A stretch of DNA of 64,000 nucleotides from Mycobacterium sp. IS-3022 (lineage in GTDB: Bacteria; Actinomycetota; Actinomycetes; Mycobacteriales; Mycobacteriaceae): NCBI RefSeq assembly GCF_001500065.1, contig NZ_LQIN01000007.1:59934-123933 (forward strand), in the 5' to 3' direction. Below are positions 16,708-26,413 of the stretch, in pieces; position 1 is the stretch's first letter, and each line of letters opens with the position of its first letter. The translations under genes and the position numbers were made by a program. The notes beneath the pieces are model-generated. The model ran no database searches and was not told the DNA's origin. It worked only from the letters and a program-made list of their open reading frames with translations.

Positions 16708-17091
16708 TCAGCCGCCGGTCGTCTCCGTCGTCGTTCCATACGGATCCGATGTCGGTGTCTCATACGGATCCGACGTCGTCGTCTCATACGGATCCGTCGT
16801 CGTGGTCGTCGTGGTGGGACTGGCGGTGGTTGTGGTCGGGGGCGGCTCCGGCGTCCTGACTTCCGTGGTCTGCACGCTCGGGGTGGTGTAACTGGTGGTG
16901 GTCGTCGGCGAGGTGGTGTACACCGACGGAGTCGACGAAGGTGCAGGCGGCGGAATTGTTTCCGGGACGCGAGCGGCGTCCGCGGTACGGATCACCGCAT
17001 AGATCAGGATCGCCACCAGCACCACCGCCGCCACACCGGCGGCGATGATCAGCGGCTCCTGCTCCTCCCAGTTCCGATCGTCGTCAGCCAC
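16708..17091 (-). CDS. Single-pass membrane protein with Thr/Pro/Tyr-rich extracytoplasmic tail
   Basis: A protein of 127 residues. A short acidic N-terminus (ADDDRNWEEQEP) is followed by one membrane helix (about residues 13-36). The tail of ~90 residues is low-complexity and rich in T, P and S. Its end consists of three eight-residue repeats of the SDPYETTT type. The topology suggests a cytoplasmic N-terminus and an exposed, possibly O-mannosylated tail, as in other mycobacterial Thr/Pro-rich proteins; glycosylation is inferred. No functional family is recognised. It lies 9 nt downstream of the PEP-mutase-family gene on the same strand. Confidence 0.7.
   Translation of the reverse strand: MADDDRNWEEQEPLIIAAGVAAVVLVAILIYAVIRTADAARVPETIPPPAPSSTPSVYTTSPTTTTSYTTPSVQTTEVRTPEPPPTTTTASPTTTTTTTDPYETTTSDPYETPTSDPYGTTTETTGG
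16737..16797. repeat. Three 24-bp direct repeats inside a coding region
   Basis: CATACGGATCCG occurs at 16737, 16761 and 16785, exactly 24 bp apart. It encodes the eight-residue repeats at the C-terminus of the Thr/Pro-rich membrane protein. Copy number may vary between strains. Confidence 0.8.
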
Positions 17092-17100
17092 CGCCGCCCC

Positions 17101-17859
17101 CTAGACCCACCGCTGCAACAACTCCTTGGCCCGCGTCGACAACGCGGCCTGCAGGAACGGTCCGAAGCTGACGCGTGCCACCCCCAAGGGGCCAAACGAC
17201 GCCGGGTCGTCCTGATCGGGCACACCGATCGCGTTCACCGGTAGCGGCAACTCGGATGTCAAGCGGCGCAAGGTGTCCGGGTCATGACGGCCGACCGGGT
17301 AGAGCACGTCGGCGCCCGCGGCAGCCGCCTCGGTCAGCCTGGCCACCGCGCGGTCGACACGGTCGGCGTCGTCGCCGTCCTTGCGCAGGAACAGGTCCGT
17401 GCGGGCATTGATCACCACGTGCACACCGGTGCCGTCGGCCGCCTCCCGCAACGCGCCGACCAACTCCGCGTGCTCGGTGGCCGACCGCAGCCTGCCGTTC
17501 TCGCTGTGCACGGTGTCCTCGATGTTCAGCCCGACCGCGCCCGCCTCCAGCAGTCCGTCGATCAGGCGCCGCGGGGACTGGGCGTAGCCGGATTCCAGAT
17601 CGACCGAGACCGGCACATCGACCGCCGCAGTGATCTGCTTGACGCGCGTGACGACATCGTCGAACGCCATGCCCTCCTGGTCGGGTTTGCCGACCGAGTC
17701 CGCCATCGGGTGACTGCCGACGGTCAGCGCAGCAAACCCCTCGCCGACCGCGAGCCGCGCCGACCAGGCGTCCCAGACGGTCGGCAGAATGACCGGGTTT
17801 CCGGGCTGGTGCAACGCCAGCAGGGCCTCGGCACGCTCTTTGAGTACCTGGTCGGGCAT
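17101..17859 (-). CDS. Isocitrate lyase/PEP mutase superfamily protein
   Basis: A TIM-barrel protein of 252 residues of the ICL/PEPM family. The metal- and substrate-binding motifs are DVPVSVDLESGYAQSP, AVGLNIEDTV and VINARTDLFL. The KKCGH catalytic motif of true isocitrate lyase is missing, and the length is half that of ICL, so it is more likely an oxaloacetate/2-methylisocitrate-type lyase or C-C hydrolase. The reaction is not determined. AAGGAGG lies seven bases before ATG 17859. It is divergent from the sdh1 operon and shares a 111-bp control region with it. Confidence 0.82.
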   Translation of the reverse strand: MPDQVLKERAEALLALHQPGNPVILPTVWDAWSARLAVGEGFAALTVGSHPMADSVGKPDQEGMAFDDVVTRVKQITAAVDVPVSVDLESGYAQSPRRLIDGLLEAGAVGLNIEDTVHSENGRLRSATEHAELVGALREAADGTGVHVVINARTDLFLRKDGDDADRVDRAVARLTEAAAAGADVLYPVGRHDPDTLRRLTSELPLPVNAIGVPDQDDPASFGPLGVARVSFGPFLQAALSTRAKELLQRWV

Positions 17860-17881
17860 CGAGCCGCCTCCTTCGGTTTGA

Positions 17882-17897
17882 CGTGATCTGTCTCACG
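17882..17897. promoter_or_regulatory. CRP-family (GTGA-n6-TCAC) operator
   Basis: CGTGATCTGTCTCACG is a near-perfect palindrome with the GTGA-n6-TCAC core recognised by mycobacterial Crp. It lies between the divergent PEP-mutase and sdh1 operons, about 54 bp before the likely sdh1 transcription start. Confidence 0.5.
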
Positions 17898-17924
17898 GTG
17901 GACTGCATGATGTAGCTAGCATCG

Positions 17925-17950
17925 GGTGTCGTACTGTGATGCCTGACACC
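17925..17950. promoter_or_regulatory. GGTGTC-n14-GACACC inverted repeat over the sdh1 -10
   Basis: A perfect 6-bp inverted repeat (17925-17930 and 17945-17950) brackets a -10-like TACTGT at 17932-17937. The position would suit a repressor of the sdh1 operon; the protein is unknown. Confidence 0.4.
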
Positions 17951-17970
17951 CTTCAGCCCAAGGAGGTCAA

Positions 17971-18264
17971 TTGTCCAGCACTACCGAACTTGCCGAGCTG
18001 CATGAGCTAATCGGAAGCCTGCGGCGGTGCGTGACATCGCTGGCGTCGAGGTACGGGGATTCCCCGGCGACGCGTCGCATCGTCAATGACGCCGAACGCA
18101 TCCTCAACGACATCGACCGTCTCGACATTGACGCCGAAGAGCTGGAGCTCGCCCGCGGCGTGGTGCACCATCGCGCCGGCGACCGCATCCCGATCCCGGA
18201 CACCCAATACGACACCGATTTCTGGCGCGGTGTCGACGACGAGGGCCTCGGCGGCGTCCGCTGA
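17971..18264 (+). CDS. Conserved small protein, first gene of sdh1 operon (Rv0250c family)
   Basis: A soluble protein of 97 residues starting at TTG 17971, four bases after a strong AAGGAGG. It is helical at the N-terminus (LHELIGSLRRCVTSLASRYGD) with an acidic, IPDTQYDTDFW-containing C-terminus. The length equals that of Rv0250c, which also accompanies the Rv0247c-Rv0249c succinate dehydrogenase. No domain of known function is seen and there is no membrane segment. Its fixed position suggests a role in Sdh1 assembly or regulation, which is inference only. Confidence 0.82.
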   Translation: MSSTTELAELHELIGSLRRCVTSLASRYGDSPATRRIVNDAERILNDIDRLDIDAEELELARGVVHHRAGDRIPIPDTQYDTDFWRGVDDEGLGGVR

Positions 18265-18312
18265 CGCGGAGGTCCGTCAGCACCCGGGACAACTCGACAC
18301 CGAAAGGCAACA

Positions 18313-19152
18313 GTGAGCGCACCCACCGCCGACCGCAAGGCGACCGGCGTCTTTTCAGCGAGCCGTGCCGAGATTCCGCAACGCACCCTGCGCACCGACC
18401 GGTGGTGGCAGTCGCCGCTGATCGTGAATCTCGGCTTCGCCGCGTTCTTGATCTACGGCCTCGTCCGCGCGTTGATGCAGAAGTGGTACTACGTCGCCGA
18501 GTACCACTACCTGACGCCGTTCTACTCGCCGTGCGTCGTGAAATGGTCCGAGGCCGAGCAGTCCGGCTGCATCCCCGAAGCCAGCCACTTCGGTCAGTTC
18601 CTGCCGGACGTGTGGTGGTTGCCCTACGCGGCGGTGTCCCTGCCGTTCCTGCTGCTGTTCCGGCTCACCTGCTACTACTACCGCGGGGCTTACTACCGGT
18701 CGGTGTGGCAGGCGCCCACCGCATGCGCAGTGGCCGAACCCCATGCGACCTACACCGGTGAGACGCGGTTCCCGCTGATCATCCAGAACACACACCGCTA
18801 CTTCTTCTACATCGCCGTGCTCATCTCGCTGATCAACACCTACGACGCGATCGTGGCGTTCCATTCGCCGTCGGGCTTCGGATTCGGTTTGGGCAACGTC
18901 ATTCTCGTCGTCAACGTGATCCTGTTGTGGACGTATACGGTTTCATGCCACTCTTGCCGCCACGTCGTCGGCGGGCGCCTCAAGCACTTCTCCAAGCACC
19001 CGATCCGGTACTGGCTGTGGTCACAGGTCAGCAGGCTCAACACCAGGCACAAGGCCTACGCCTGGATCACGCTCGGCACGCTGATGCTCACCGACTTCTA
19101 CATCATGTTGGTGGCCAGCGGCGCCATCTCTGACCTGAGATTCATTGGCTGA
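18313..19152 (+). CDS. sdhC1: Succinate dehydrogenase 1 membrane anchor subunit (Rv0249c family)
   Basis: A protein of 279 residues with five hydrophobic helices (about residues 36-57, 100-120, 160-180, 192-212, 245-270). It starts at GTG 18313 after GAAAGG. Cys and His residues in and near the helices are conserved: C74 and C86 flank a loop, and SCHSCRH contains C212, C215 and H217. M. smegmatis Sdh1 has been shown structurally to hold a membrane-embedded Rieske-type cluster in this subunit, and these residues fit that. It passes electrons from SdhB to menaquinone. It sits between the small first gene and sdhA1, in one operon. Confidence 0.88.
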   Translation: MSAPTADRKATGVFSASRAEIPQRTLRTDRWWQSPLIVNLGFAAFLIYGLVRALMQKWYYVAEYHYLTPFYSPCVVKWSEAEQSGCIPEASHFGQFLPDVWWLPYAAVSLPFLLLFRLTCYYYRGAYYRSVWQAPTACAVAEPHATYTGETRFPLIIQNTHRYFFYIAVLISLINTYDAIVAFHSPSGFGFGLGNVILVVNVILLWTYTVSCHSCRHVVGGRLKHFSKHPIRYWLWSQVSRLNTRHKAYAWITLGTLMLTDFYIMLVASGAISDLRFIG

Positions 19153-19185
19153 CAGCTTTATCCAATCGGTAGTGAGGTTTATTTA

Positions 19186-21150
19186 ATGGCGGAATCCGAG
19201 GCTCTCAGCGCAACCGGCTCACCACAGGTGGAACGGCACTCATACGACGTGCTCGTCATCGGTGCCGGCGGCGCGGGTTTGCGTGCGGTCATCGAGGCAC
19301 GCGAGCGCGGTCAAAAGGTTGCGGTCATCACGAAGTCGCTCTTCGGTAAGGCGCACACCGTGATGGCCGAAGGTGGCTGCGCGGCCGCGATGGGCAATGC
19401 CAACCCGAAGGACAACTGGCAGGTCCACTTTCGCGACACCATGCGCGGTGGAAAGTTCCTCAACAACTGGCGGATGGCCGAGTTGCACGCCAAGGAGGCA
19501 CCCGACCGGGTCTGGGAGCTCGAGACCTACGGCGCGCTGTTCGACCGCACCAAGGACGGCCGCATCAGCCAGCGCAACTTCGGCGGCCACACCTACGCGC
19601 GGCTGGCCCACGTCGGTGATCGCACCGGCCTGGAGATCATCCGCACACTGCAACAGAAGATCGTCTCGCTGCAGCAGGAGGACAAAGCCGAGTTCGGCGA
19701 CTACGAGGCGCGGATCCGGGTCTTTCACGAATGCACCGTCACCGACCTGATCTTGGACGAGAACGGCGGCGAAAAGAGAGTGGCCGGCGCCTTCGGGTAC
19801 TGGCGCGAGACGGGCAACTTCGTCTTGTTCGAGGCCCCCGCGGTGGTGCTGGCCACCGGCGGAATCGGCAAGTCCTACAAGGTGACGTCGAACTCGTGGG
19901 AGTACACCGGCGACGGGCACGCGCTGGCCCTGCGCGCCGGCGCGACGCTGATCAACATGGAGTTCGTCCAGTTCCACCCGACGGGCATGGTCTGGCCGCC
20001 CAGCGTCAAGGGCATTCTCGTCACCGAGGGCGTGCGCGGCGACGGCGGTGTGCTGAAGAACTCCGAGGGCACGCGGTTCATGTTCGACTACATCCCGCCC
20101 GTGTTCAAAGGCCAGTACGCCGAGAGCGTCGACGAGGCCGATCAGTGGCTGAAGGACAACGACTCCGCGCGCCGGACGCCGGACCTGCTGCCGCGTGACG
20201 AGGTGGCCCGCGCGATCAACTCCGAGGTGAAGGCCGGGCGCAACTCGCCGCACGGCGGAGTGTTCCTCGACATCGCGTCGCGGCTGCCCGCCGAGGAGAT
20301 CAAGCGACGCCTGCCGTCGATGTACCACCAGTTCATGGAGCTGGCCGAGGTCGACATCACCAAGGAACCGATGGAAGTCGGGCCGACCTGTCACTACGTG
20401 ATGGGCGGTATCGAGGTCGACCCTGACACGGCTGCGGCCACTACTCCGGGACTGTTCGCAGCCGGTGAGTGTGCGGGCGGCATGCACGGCTCCAACCGGC
20501 TCGGTGGTAACTCGCTGTCGGACCTGCTGGTGTTCGGCCGCCGCGCTGGGCTCGGCGCCTCCGACTACGCCCGGGCGCTGACCGATCGGCCTCAGGTGTC
20601 CGAGCAGGCGGTGCAAGACGCGATCAAACGGGCGCTGCTGCCGTTCGAGAGCGCGACGAACGGCGATGCACCGGAGAACCCCTACACGCTGCAACTCGAC
20701 CTGCAGGACACGATGAACAGCCTGGTCGGGATCATCCGCAAGGCCGATGAGATCAGCGAAGCGCTCGACAAACTGACCGAGCTGCGCGAGCGGTACAAGC
20801 GGGTGCGCATCGACGGCGACCGGCCGTTCAACCCCGGCTGGCACCTGGCCATCGATCTGCGCAACATGATCCTGGTCAGTGAATGCATCGCCAAGGCGGC
20901 GCTGCAGCGCACGGAGAGTCGCGGCGGCCATACCCGCGATGACCACCCGTCGATGGAGTCGGATTGGCGCAAGACCCTGCTGGTCTGCCGCGCCGAAAGT
21001 GACGACACCGAGTTGGTGCCCGAGGTCAGCGTCACCAAACAAGACCAGATTCCGGTCCGGCAGGATCTGCTCGACCTGTTCGAGCTCTCTGAACTGGAGA
21101 AGTACTTCACCGACCAGGAACTGGCCCAGCATCCAGAACGGAGCAACTGA
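19186..21150 (+). CDS. sdhA1: Succinate dehydrogenase 1 flavoprotein subunit
   Basis: A protein of 654 residues. FAD-binding VIGAGGAGLRA is at residues 25-35, and the covalent-FAD His is probably H57 in GKAHTVMAEGG. Active-site segments QFHPTGM, TEGVRGDGGVL and GSNRLGGNSLSDLLVFGRRAG carry the substrate-binding His and catalytic Arg residues. The C-terminal capping and helical domain is complete. It oxidises succinate to fumarate (or the reverse) at the cytoplasmic face. It is homologous to Rv0248c. Its TGA overlaps the sdhB1 ATG (TGATG), so the two are translationally coupled. Confidence 0.94.
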   Translation: MAESEALSATGSPQVERHSYDVLVIGAGGAGLRAVIEARERGQKVAVITKSLFGKAHTVMAEGGCAAAMGNANPKDNWQVHFRDTMRGGKFLNNWRMAELHAKEAPDRVWELETYGALFDRTKDGRISQRNFGGHTYARLAHVGDRTGLEIIRTLQQKIVSLQQEDKAEFGDYEARIRVFHECTVTDLILDENGGEKRVAGAFGYWRETGNFVLFEAPAVVLATGGIGKSYKVTSNSWEYTGDGHALALRAGATLINMEFVQFHPTGMVWPPSVKGILVTEGVRGDGGVLKNSEGTRFMFDYIPPVFKGQYAESVDEADQWLKDNDSARRTPDLLPRDEVARAINSEVKAGRNSPHGGVFLDIASRLPAEEIKRRLPSMYHQFMELAEVDITKEPMEVGPTCHYVMGGIEVDPDTAAATTPGLFAAGECAGGMHGSNRLGGNSLSDLLVFGRRAGLGASDYARALTDRPQVSEQAVQDAIKRALLPFESATNGDAPENPYTLQLDLQDTMNSLVGIIRKADEISEALDKLTELRERYKRVRIDGDRPFNPGWHLAIDLRNMILVSECIAKAALQRTESRGGHTRDDHPSMESDWRKTLLVCRAESDDTELVPEVSVTKQDQIPVRQDLLDLFELSELEKYFTDQELAQHPERSN

Positions 21151-21902
21151 TGGCCTATCAAGCGACCATGCGCGTATGGCGCGGCGATCTCGCGGGCGGC
21201 GGGCTGCAGGACTACTCCGTCGAGGTCAACGAGGGTGAGGTGGTGCTCGACATCATCCACCGTCTGCAGCAGACCCAGACCCCGGACCTCGCGGTGCGGT
21301 GGAACTGCAAGGCGGGCAAGTGCGGATCGTGTTCGGCGGAGGTCAATGGCCGTCCCCGGCTGATGTGCATGACGCGGATGTCGACGTTCGAGCCCGACGA
21401 GGTCGTCACCGTCACGCCGATCCGGACCTTCCCGATAATTCGCGATCTTGTCACCGATGTCTCGTTCAACTACGAAAAGGCGCGCGAGATACCGTCTTTC
21501 ACACCGCCGAAGGACCTGCAGCCGGGTGAGTACCGGATGGCGCAGGAGGATGTGAACCGGTCGCAGGAGTTCCGCAAGTGCATCGAGTGCTTCCTGTGCC
21601 AGAACGTCTGCCACGTGATCCGTGACCACGAGGAGAACAAAGAGGCATACGCGGGTCCGCGCTACCTGATGCGCCAAGCCGAGTTGGACATGCATCCCCT
21701 CGACGTACACGAGCGTCGCGCCGAGGACGCTCAGGAAGTAAACGGGCTCGGGTACTGCAACATCAACAAGTGCTGCACCGAGGTCTGCCCCGAGCACATC
21801 AAGATCACCGACAATGCGCTGATCCCGATGAAGGAGCGCGCTGCCGACCGCAAGTATGACCCAGTGGTATGGCTCGGCGACAAGCTTTTCCGGCGCCGGT
21901 AG
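21150..21902 (+). CDS. sdhB1: Succinate dehydrogenase 1 iron-sulfur subunit
   Basis: A protein of 250 residues with all cluster ligands. The [2Fe-2S] ligands are C53, C58, C61 and C73. The C-terminal cysteine groups C144-C147-C150-C154 (CIECFLCQNVC) and C203, C208/C209, C213 (CCTEVCPEH) carry the [4Fe-4S] and [3Fe-4S] clusters. It relays electrons from the flavin to the membrane anchor. It is homologous to Rv0247c. No terminator is obvious in the 106 bp that follow, so the small downstream gene at 22009 may be part of the transcript. Confidence 0.94.
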   Translation: MAYQATMRVWRGDLAGGGLQDYSVEVNEGEVVLDIIHRLQQTQTPDLAVRWNCKAGKCGSCSAEVNGRPRLMCMTRMSTFEPDEVVTVTPIRTFPIIRDLVTDVSFNYEKAREIPSFTPPKDLQPGEYRMAQEDVNRSQEFRKCIECFLCQNVCHVIRDHEENKEAYAGPRYLMRQAELDMHPLDVHERRAEDAQEVNGLGYCNINKCCTEVCPEHIKITDNALIPMKERAADRKYDPVVWLGDKLFRRR

Positions 21903-22008
21903 GAGCCGGTAGGAGCCCGAACACAAAGCTTCGAGCCGACGACGGTATGAGCCGGTTCGTCGTGGGTAGTCTGCAGTCAGCGGCCAATCAACGACGAAAG
22001 GCGGCACT

Positions 22009-22182
22009 GTGACTGCTCACAAGCCGGATCAGAGACCACACAGCATCAACGACATTCGCACCGCGATCCGCGAGCTTTCCGCCCGCGCCGAGTTGGCGCG
22101 CAAGGAGGGCCGCCCCGTCGACGCCGACGAGCTGGAGCGCCGCGTGGCCGGCTACCGCGAGGAGCTCAGCGCTCGCCCCTGA
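22009..22182 (+). CDS. Small helical protein of 57 residues downstream of sdhB1
   Basis: A GTG start at 22009 follows GAAAGGCGG at a suitable distance, and the frame runs to TGA 22180-22182. The product is charged and helical (SINDIRTAIRELSARAELAR, then ELERRVAGYREELSARP) with no membrane segment or cysteine. A -10-like TAGTCT lies near 21966, so it may have its own promoter as well as readthrough from sdhB1. Codon use (third-position G/C) is like real genes. It converges on the flavin reductase gene with only three bases between stops. Function unknown. Confidence 0.65.
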   Translation: MTAHKPDQRPHSINDIRTAIRELSARAELARKEGRPVDADELERRVAGYREELSARP

Positions 22183-22185
22183 ACA

Positions 22186-23435
<1,250 letters not shown>

Positions 23436-23440
23436 CGCGG

Positions 23441-24583
23441 TCAGTTCTCCGGCGTATTTTTCAGCACGTACTGGAATCCGGCGAGCATCTGCGACAGCGG
23501 ATCGGCGGCGCCTCCGAACGCGGCCTGGGTCGCCGGTGCCGTGACGGCCGCGGGGTCATAGCCGTTGCCCGGAGCCACCGTGATCGGCGCCGTCAGCGGA
23601 TTGTCGGCGCGTGAATATCCGGCATCCACATACGGCTTCAGTACCCGATCGAGCTTGATCAGCGTCTCCTCGGGCACTCCGAGATACTTGAAGGGCAGTA
23701 CCAGCGGGAGGTGTTCCTCGGGAATCAGATACGTCGTGGTCTTCGCACCCCGGGAGTTCACAGTTGTCCGGATGTTTCCGGGCGGCACCATGCTCGGTTT
23801 GGTGAAAGCAACCGAGGTGTGACCGGACGCGAGACCCGCGAGCGCATTGAGGACAGATATCCAGTTGTCCGGCCGGTCCGGCCAGTCGGCGATGCTGTCG
23901 TATGCGGTGACGAATTGGTAGGTGTCGTACTGACTCTCGACCGGCGGCGGGACGCGATAGTCCAGGAAAGGCGTTAGGGTTCCGACCGGGAATGACCGGG
24001 TCAGAAAGCTCTCACCGAAGGCGTGCCGCGCCACCGGGTCGCCATACATCGCGAAGCTCAACTGACCCGGCGGCGGGGCAGCAGGGTCGTACGCGAGTCG
24101 GGCCTGGACCTCGTTGAGCACCATCGCGCCTTCGGACAGCCCGAGCACGGTGCCGGGACCGCCCTCCCGGATCGCATTGATGACGTTCGGCGCTCCGACG
24201 TCGACTGACTCGGCCACGCTGGGGCCGTCGAGGCCCATTCCGGGCATGATTTCGTCGTCGAGCTTGCCGATGCCCGGAAACAGTCGCTCCAGGGTGTGTC
24301 CCTGCACCTGCCCGGAGGGATAGTCGACGATTTGCCGGTCCAGGCCGGGAAACCAGTCCGCTCCGGTGCGCATGATGTATTCGTCGTAAGGGATGCCCAG
24401 CACGCGCGCGCCGCCCAGCGCGTAGCCCTTGCCCGGCGTCCCCTCGGGCAGCGGAACGTCGGTCGGGCCGCCGGGGGCCGGCGGTATCACCGGTGGTTCG
24501 TCGGCCGTCGCGATGCCGAGTCCGAAGCAGCCTGTCGCGCCGATGGTCGTCACTGCAACGCCGAATGCGAGAAGTCGTTTCAT
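23441..24583 (-). CDS. pe: Secreted PE-PPE-domain acyltransferase of TPP assembly
   Basis: A protein of 380 residues. Residues 1-27 are a Sec signal peptide ([15 protein letters not shown] to ATADEPP). The mature part is the PE-PPE alpha/beta-hydrolase (serine esterase) domain, with nucleophile S150 in GLSEG and probable acid/His residues in the DRPDN and SGHTS regions. In M. smegmatis the protein encoded at this place transfers polyphleoyl chains onto diacyltrehalose to make TPP outside the plasma membrane; it resembles Chp2 of M. tuberculosis. ATG 24583 is chosen because it begins the signal peptide. It is the last gene of the papA-mmpL-fadD-pe operon. Confidence 0.87.
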   Translation of the reverse strand: MKRLLAFGVAVTTIGATGCFGLGIATADEPPVIPPAPGGPTDVPLPEGTPGKGYALGGARVLGIPYDEYIMRTGADWFPGLDRQIVDYPSGQVQGHTLERLFPGIGKLDDEIMPGMGLDGPSVAESVDVGAPNVINAIREGGPGTVLGLSEGAMVLNEVQARLAYDPAAPPPGQLSFAMYGDPVARHAFGESFLTRSFPVGTLTPFLDYRVPPPVESQYDTYQFVTAYDSIADWPDRPDNWISVLNALAGLASGHTSVAFTKPSMVPPGNIRTTVNSRGAKTTTYLIPEEHLPLVLPFKYLGVPEETLIKLDRVLKPYVDAGYSRADNPLTAPITVAPGNGYDPAAVTAPATQAAFGGAADPLSQMLAGFQYVLKNTPEN

Positions 24584-24649
24584 GGCTGTCTGATCCACCC
24601 CCGCCCTCGGCTGCAGTGCCCCGAACCTTACTCCGGTCAACCCGCTCCC

Positions 24650-26398
24650 TCAGGCGTCCAACCGAATGAATTGGTCAAGCTGATACTGCTCGACACACGC
24701 CGCGCGCCGGATCTTGCCGCTGGTCGTCGTGGGTATGGCCCCCGGAGCCACCAGCACGAGATCTGCGACGTTGAGGCCGTGCGCATTGGAAATCGCGGCG
24801 GTTACATCGCTTTTGACGGTGCTCAACCACCGCATCCCGGCCTCGTCGAGCTCGGCTGGCATCCTGAGCTCGATGACGGCGACCAGGTTTTCCGTGCCGT
24901 TCACCGCAACCGACACCGCCGCGACCCGACCGCGGGTGATCTCCTGGACGGTCGCTTCGATGTCCTCGGGATAGTGATTGCGGCCTCGAATGATCAGTAG
25001 ATCCTTGATGCGGCCGACGATGAACAACTCGCCTTCGTAGATGAAGCCGAGATCCCCGGTTTTCAACCACGGCCGGTCCGGCGTGCCGGGCGACGGTTCG
25101 AGAAGTGTTGCGCCGAAGCAACTCTGCTCCTCCGGCGGCTTGCGCCAATACCCGTCGGCGACGTTCTCACCGTGCACCCAGATCTCGCCGACGACGTCCG
25201 CCGCACACTCGCGGTGTGTCTTGCTGTCGACGATCCGCAGCGTAGGTGCCTGCGGTACCGAGTATTTGACGAGTGCGGTGCCCTTCCCGGCAGCACACGG
25301 TCGAACGCGACCCGCACCCAATTCTTCGGCATCGAAGTGTGCGGCCGGCGACGTCTCGCTCCAGGTCCCCGCGGCGACAAAGACCGTCGCCTCCGCCATA
25401 CCGTAGGCAGGACGCATCATGTGGTCCCGGAAATTGAAGTGCGCGAACCGATCCACGAAGCGATGCAGCGTGGCCGGCTCCACGCGTTCGGCGCCGCTGA
25501 ACACACCTACCACCCCACCGAGGTCGAGCCCGTTCAGGTCGCGGTCGGTGGTCTTGCGGGCGGCCAGATCGAACGCGAAGTTGGGTGCCGACGACAACGC
25601 CTGCGGGTTCTCGGCCAGTGCCCGCATCCACCGGGCCGGCCTCTCCAGGAACGCCACGGGGCTCATCAGCTCGGCACGACGGCCACACAGGATCGGCGCG
25701 CAGACTCCCAACACCAGTCCCATGTCGTGATAGAAGGGCAGCCACGACACGATCGTGGCGTCCGGCGGTAATGGGGAGTCGGCGAAAAAGCATTTCATCA
25801 GCTGCTCGAAATTCGCCGTGAGGTTGCGGTGCGAGAGCATGACCCCCGTCGGCGTGCGGGTCGAGCCCGAGCTGTACTGCAGGTACGCGATGCTCGGCCA
25901 TTCGGTCGGCGCAAGGCTTGTCGGGTCCTCGACGTCCAGGTTCAGCGCATCGATCTCGACGATCTCCGGCGTCGTGTCCGAACGTGACCGAGCCACGAAC
26001 TCGCCGACGTCGGCCGCGGACGCCGACGTCGTGCAGACAACGGCGGGCTCCGTGTCGGCAAGGACGGCGCTCACCCGGTCGTGGCCCGAGCCGGGATGGG
26101 GCAACGGAAGCGGCACCGCCACGAGTCCGGCCTGCATGGACCCCAGGAACGCCAGGATGTATTCCAGGCCTTGCGGCGCCAAGATCACCGCCCTGTCCCC
26201 GGGCGACCCGTGGCGTCGGATTTCGTGTGCCACGTTCATCGTTCGACGTGCCAGCTGCGACCAGGTGAGGCTCTCGGCGACCGCCGAGTCGTGGGCGTAG
26301 TCGGTGAACGTGTACGCGACGTCGTCGGGGCGCAGGCTAGCGCGTCCATACAGCATCGACAGAATCGATGACTCCGACGCGGGAGCGAGCTGGTTCAG
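24650..26398 (-). CDS. fadD23: Fatty acyl-AMP ligase (FadD23-like) of TPP synthesis, likely CTG start
   Basis: A protein of 582 residues if CTG 26398 is the start. Adenylation motifs are YSSGSTRTPTGVMLSH, RPAYGMAEATVF, WLKTGDLGF and the C-terminal TTSGKIRRAA with the conserved Lys. It belongs to the FAAL group, which makes acyl-AMP and loads it on a polyketide synthase instead of making acyl-CoA. Here it would supply a long-chain starter, probably C16, to Pks. ATG 26356 lacks any ribosome site and would cut off the ESSILSMLYGRASLRPDDVA region typical of FAALs. CTG has GGAGGA four bases upstream, and no ATG, GTG or TTG lies between the mmpL stop and ATG 26356. Confidence 0.88.
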   Translation of the reverse strand: MNQLAPASESSILSMLYGRASLRPDDVAYTFTDYAHDSAVAESLTWSQLARRTMNVAHEIRRHGSPGDRAVILAPQGLEYILAFLGSMQAGLVAVPLPLPHPGSGHDRVSAVLADTEPAVVCTTSASAADVGEFVARSRSDTTPEIVEIDALNLDVEDPTSLAPTEWPSIAYLQYSSGSTRTPTGVMLSHRNLTANFEQLMKCFFADSPLPPDATIVSWLPFYHDMGLVLGVCAPILCGRRAELMSPVAFLERPARWMRALAENPQALSSAPNFAFDLAARKTTDRDLNGLDLGGVVGVFSGAERVEPATLHRFVDRFAHFNFRDHMMRPAYGMAEATVFVAAGTWSETSPAAHFDAEELGAGRVRPCAAGKGTALVKYSVPQAPTLRIVDSKTHRECAADVVGEIWVHGENVADGYWRKPPEEQSCFGATLLEPSPGTPDRPWLKTGDLGFIYEGELFIVGRIKDLLIIRGRNHYPEDIEATVQEITRGRVAAVSVAVNGTENLVAVIELRMPAELDEAGMRWLSTVKSDVTAAISNAHGLNVADLVLVAPGAIPTTTSGKIRRAACVEQYQLDQFIRLDA

Positions 26399-26402
26399 CG
26401 TG

Positions 26403-26408
26403 TCCTCC
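26403..26408 (-). promoter_or_regulatory. Ribosome-binding site GGAGGA deciding a CTG start
   Basis: GGAGGA on the minus strand lies between the mmpL stop (26414-26416) and CTG 26398. It is the only strong Shine-Dalgarno sequence near the 5' end of the FAAL gene and is 47 bases from the first ATG, too far to serve it. Confidence 0.6.
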
Positions 26409-26413
26409 GGTTT

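Noticed and set aside
17101..17859. Isocitrate lyase proper
   Set aside because: Half the length of ICL and the KKCGH catalytic motif is missing.
19240..21132. A 630-codon open frame antisense to sdhA1
   Set aside because: Same cause: the SdhA sequence on the other strand explains the region fully and the antisense product has no recognisable fold.
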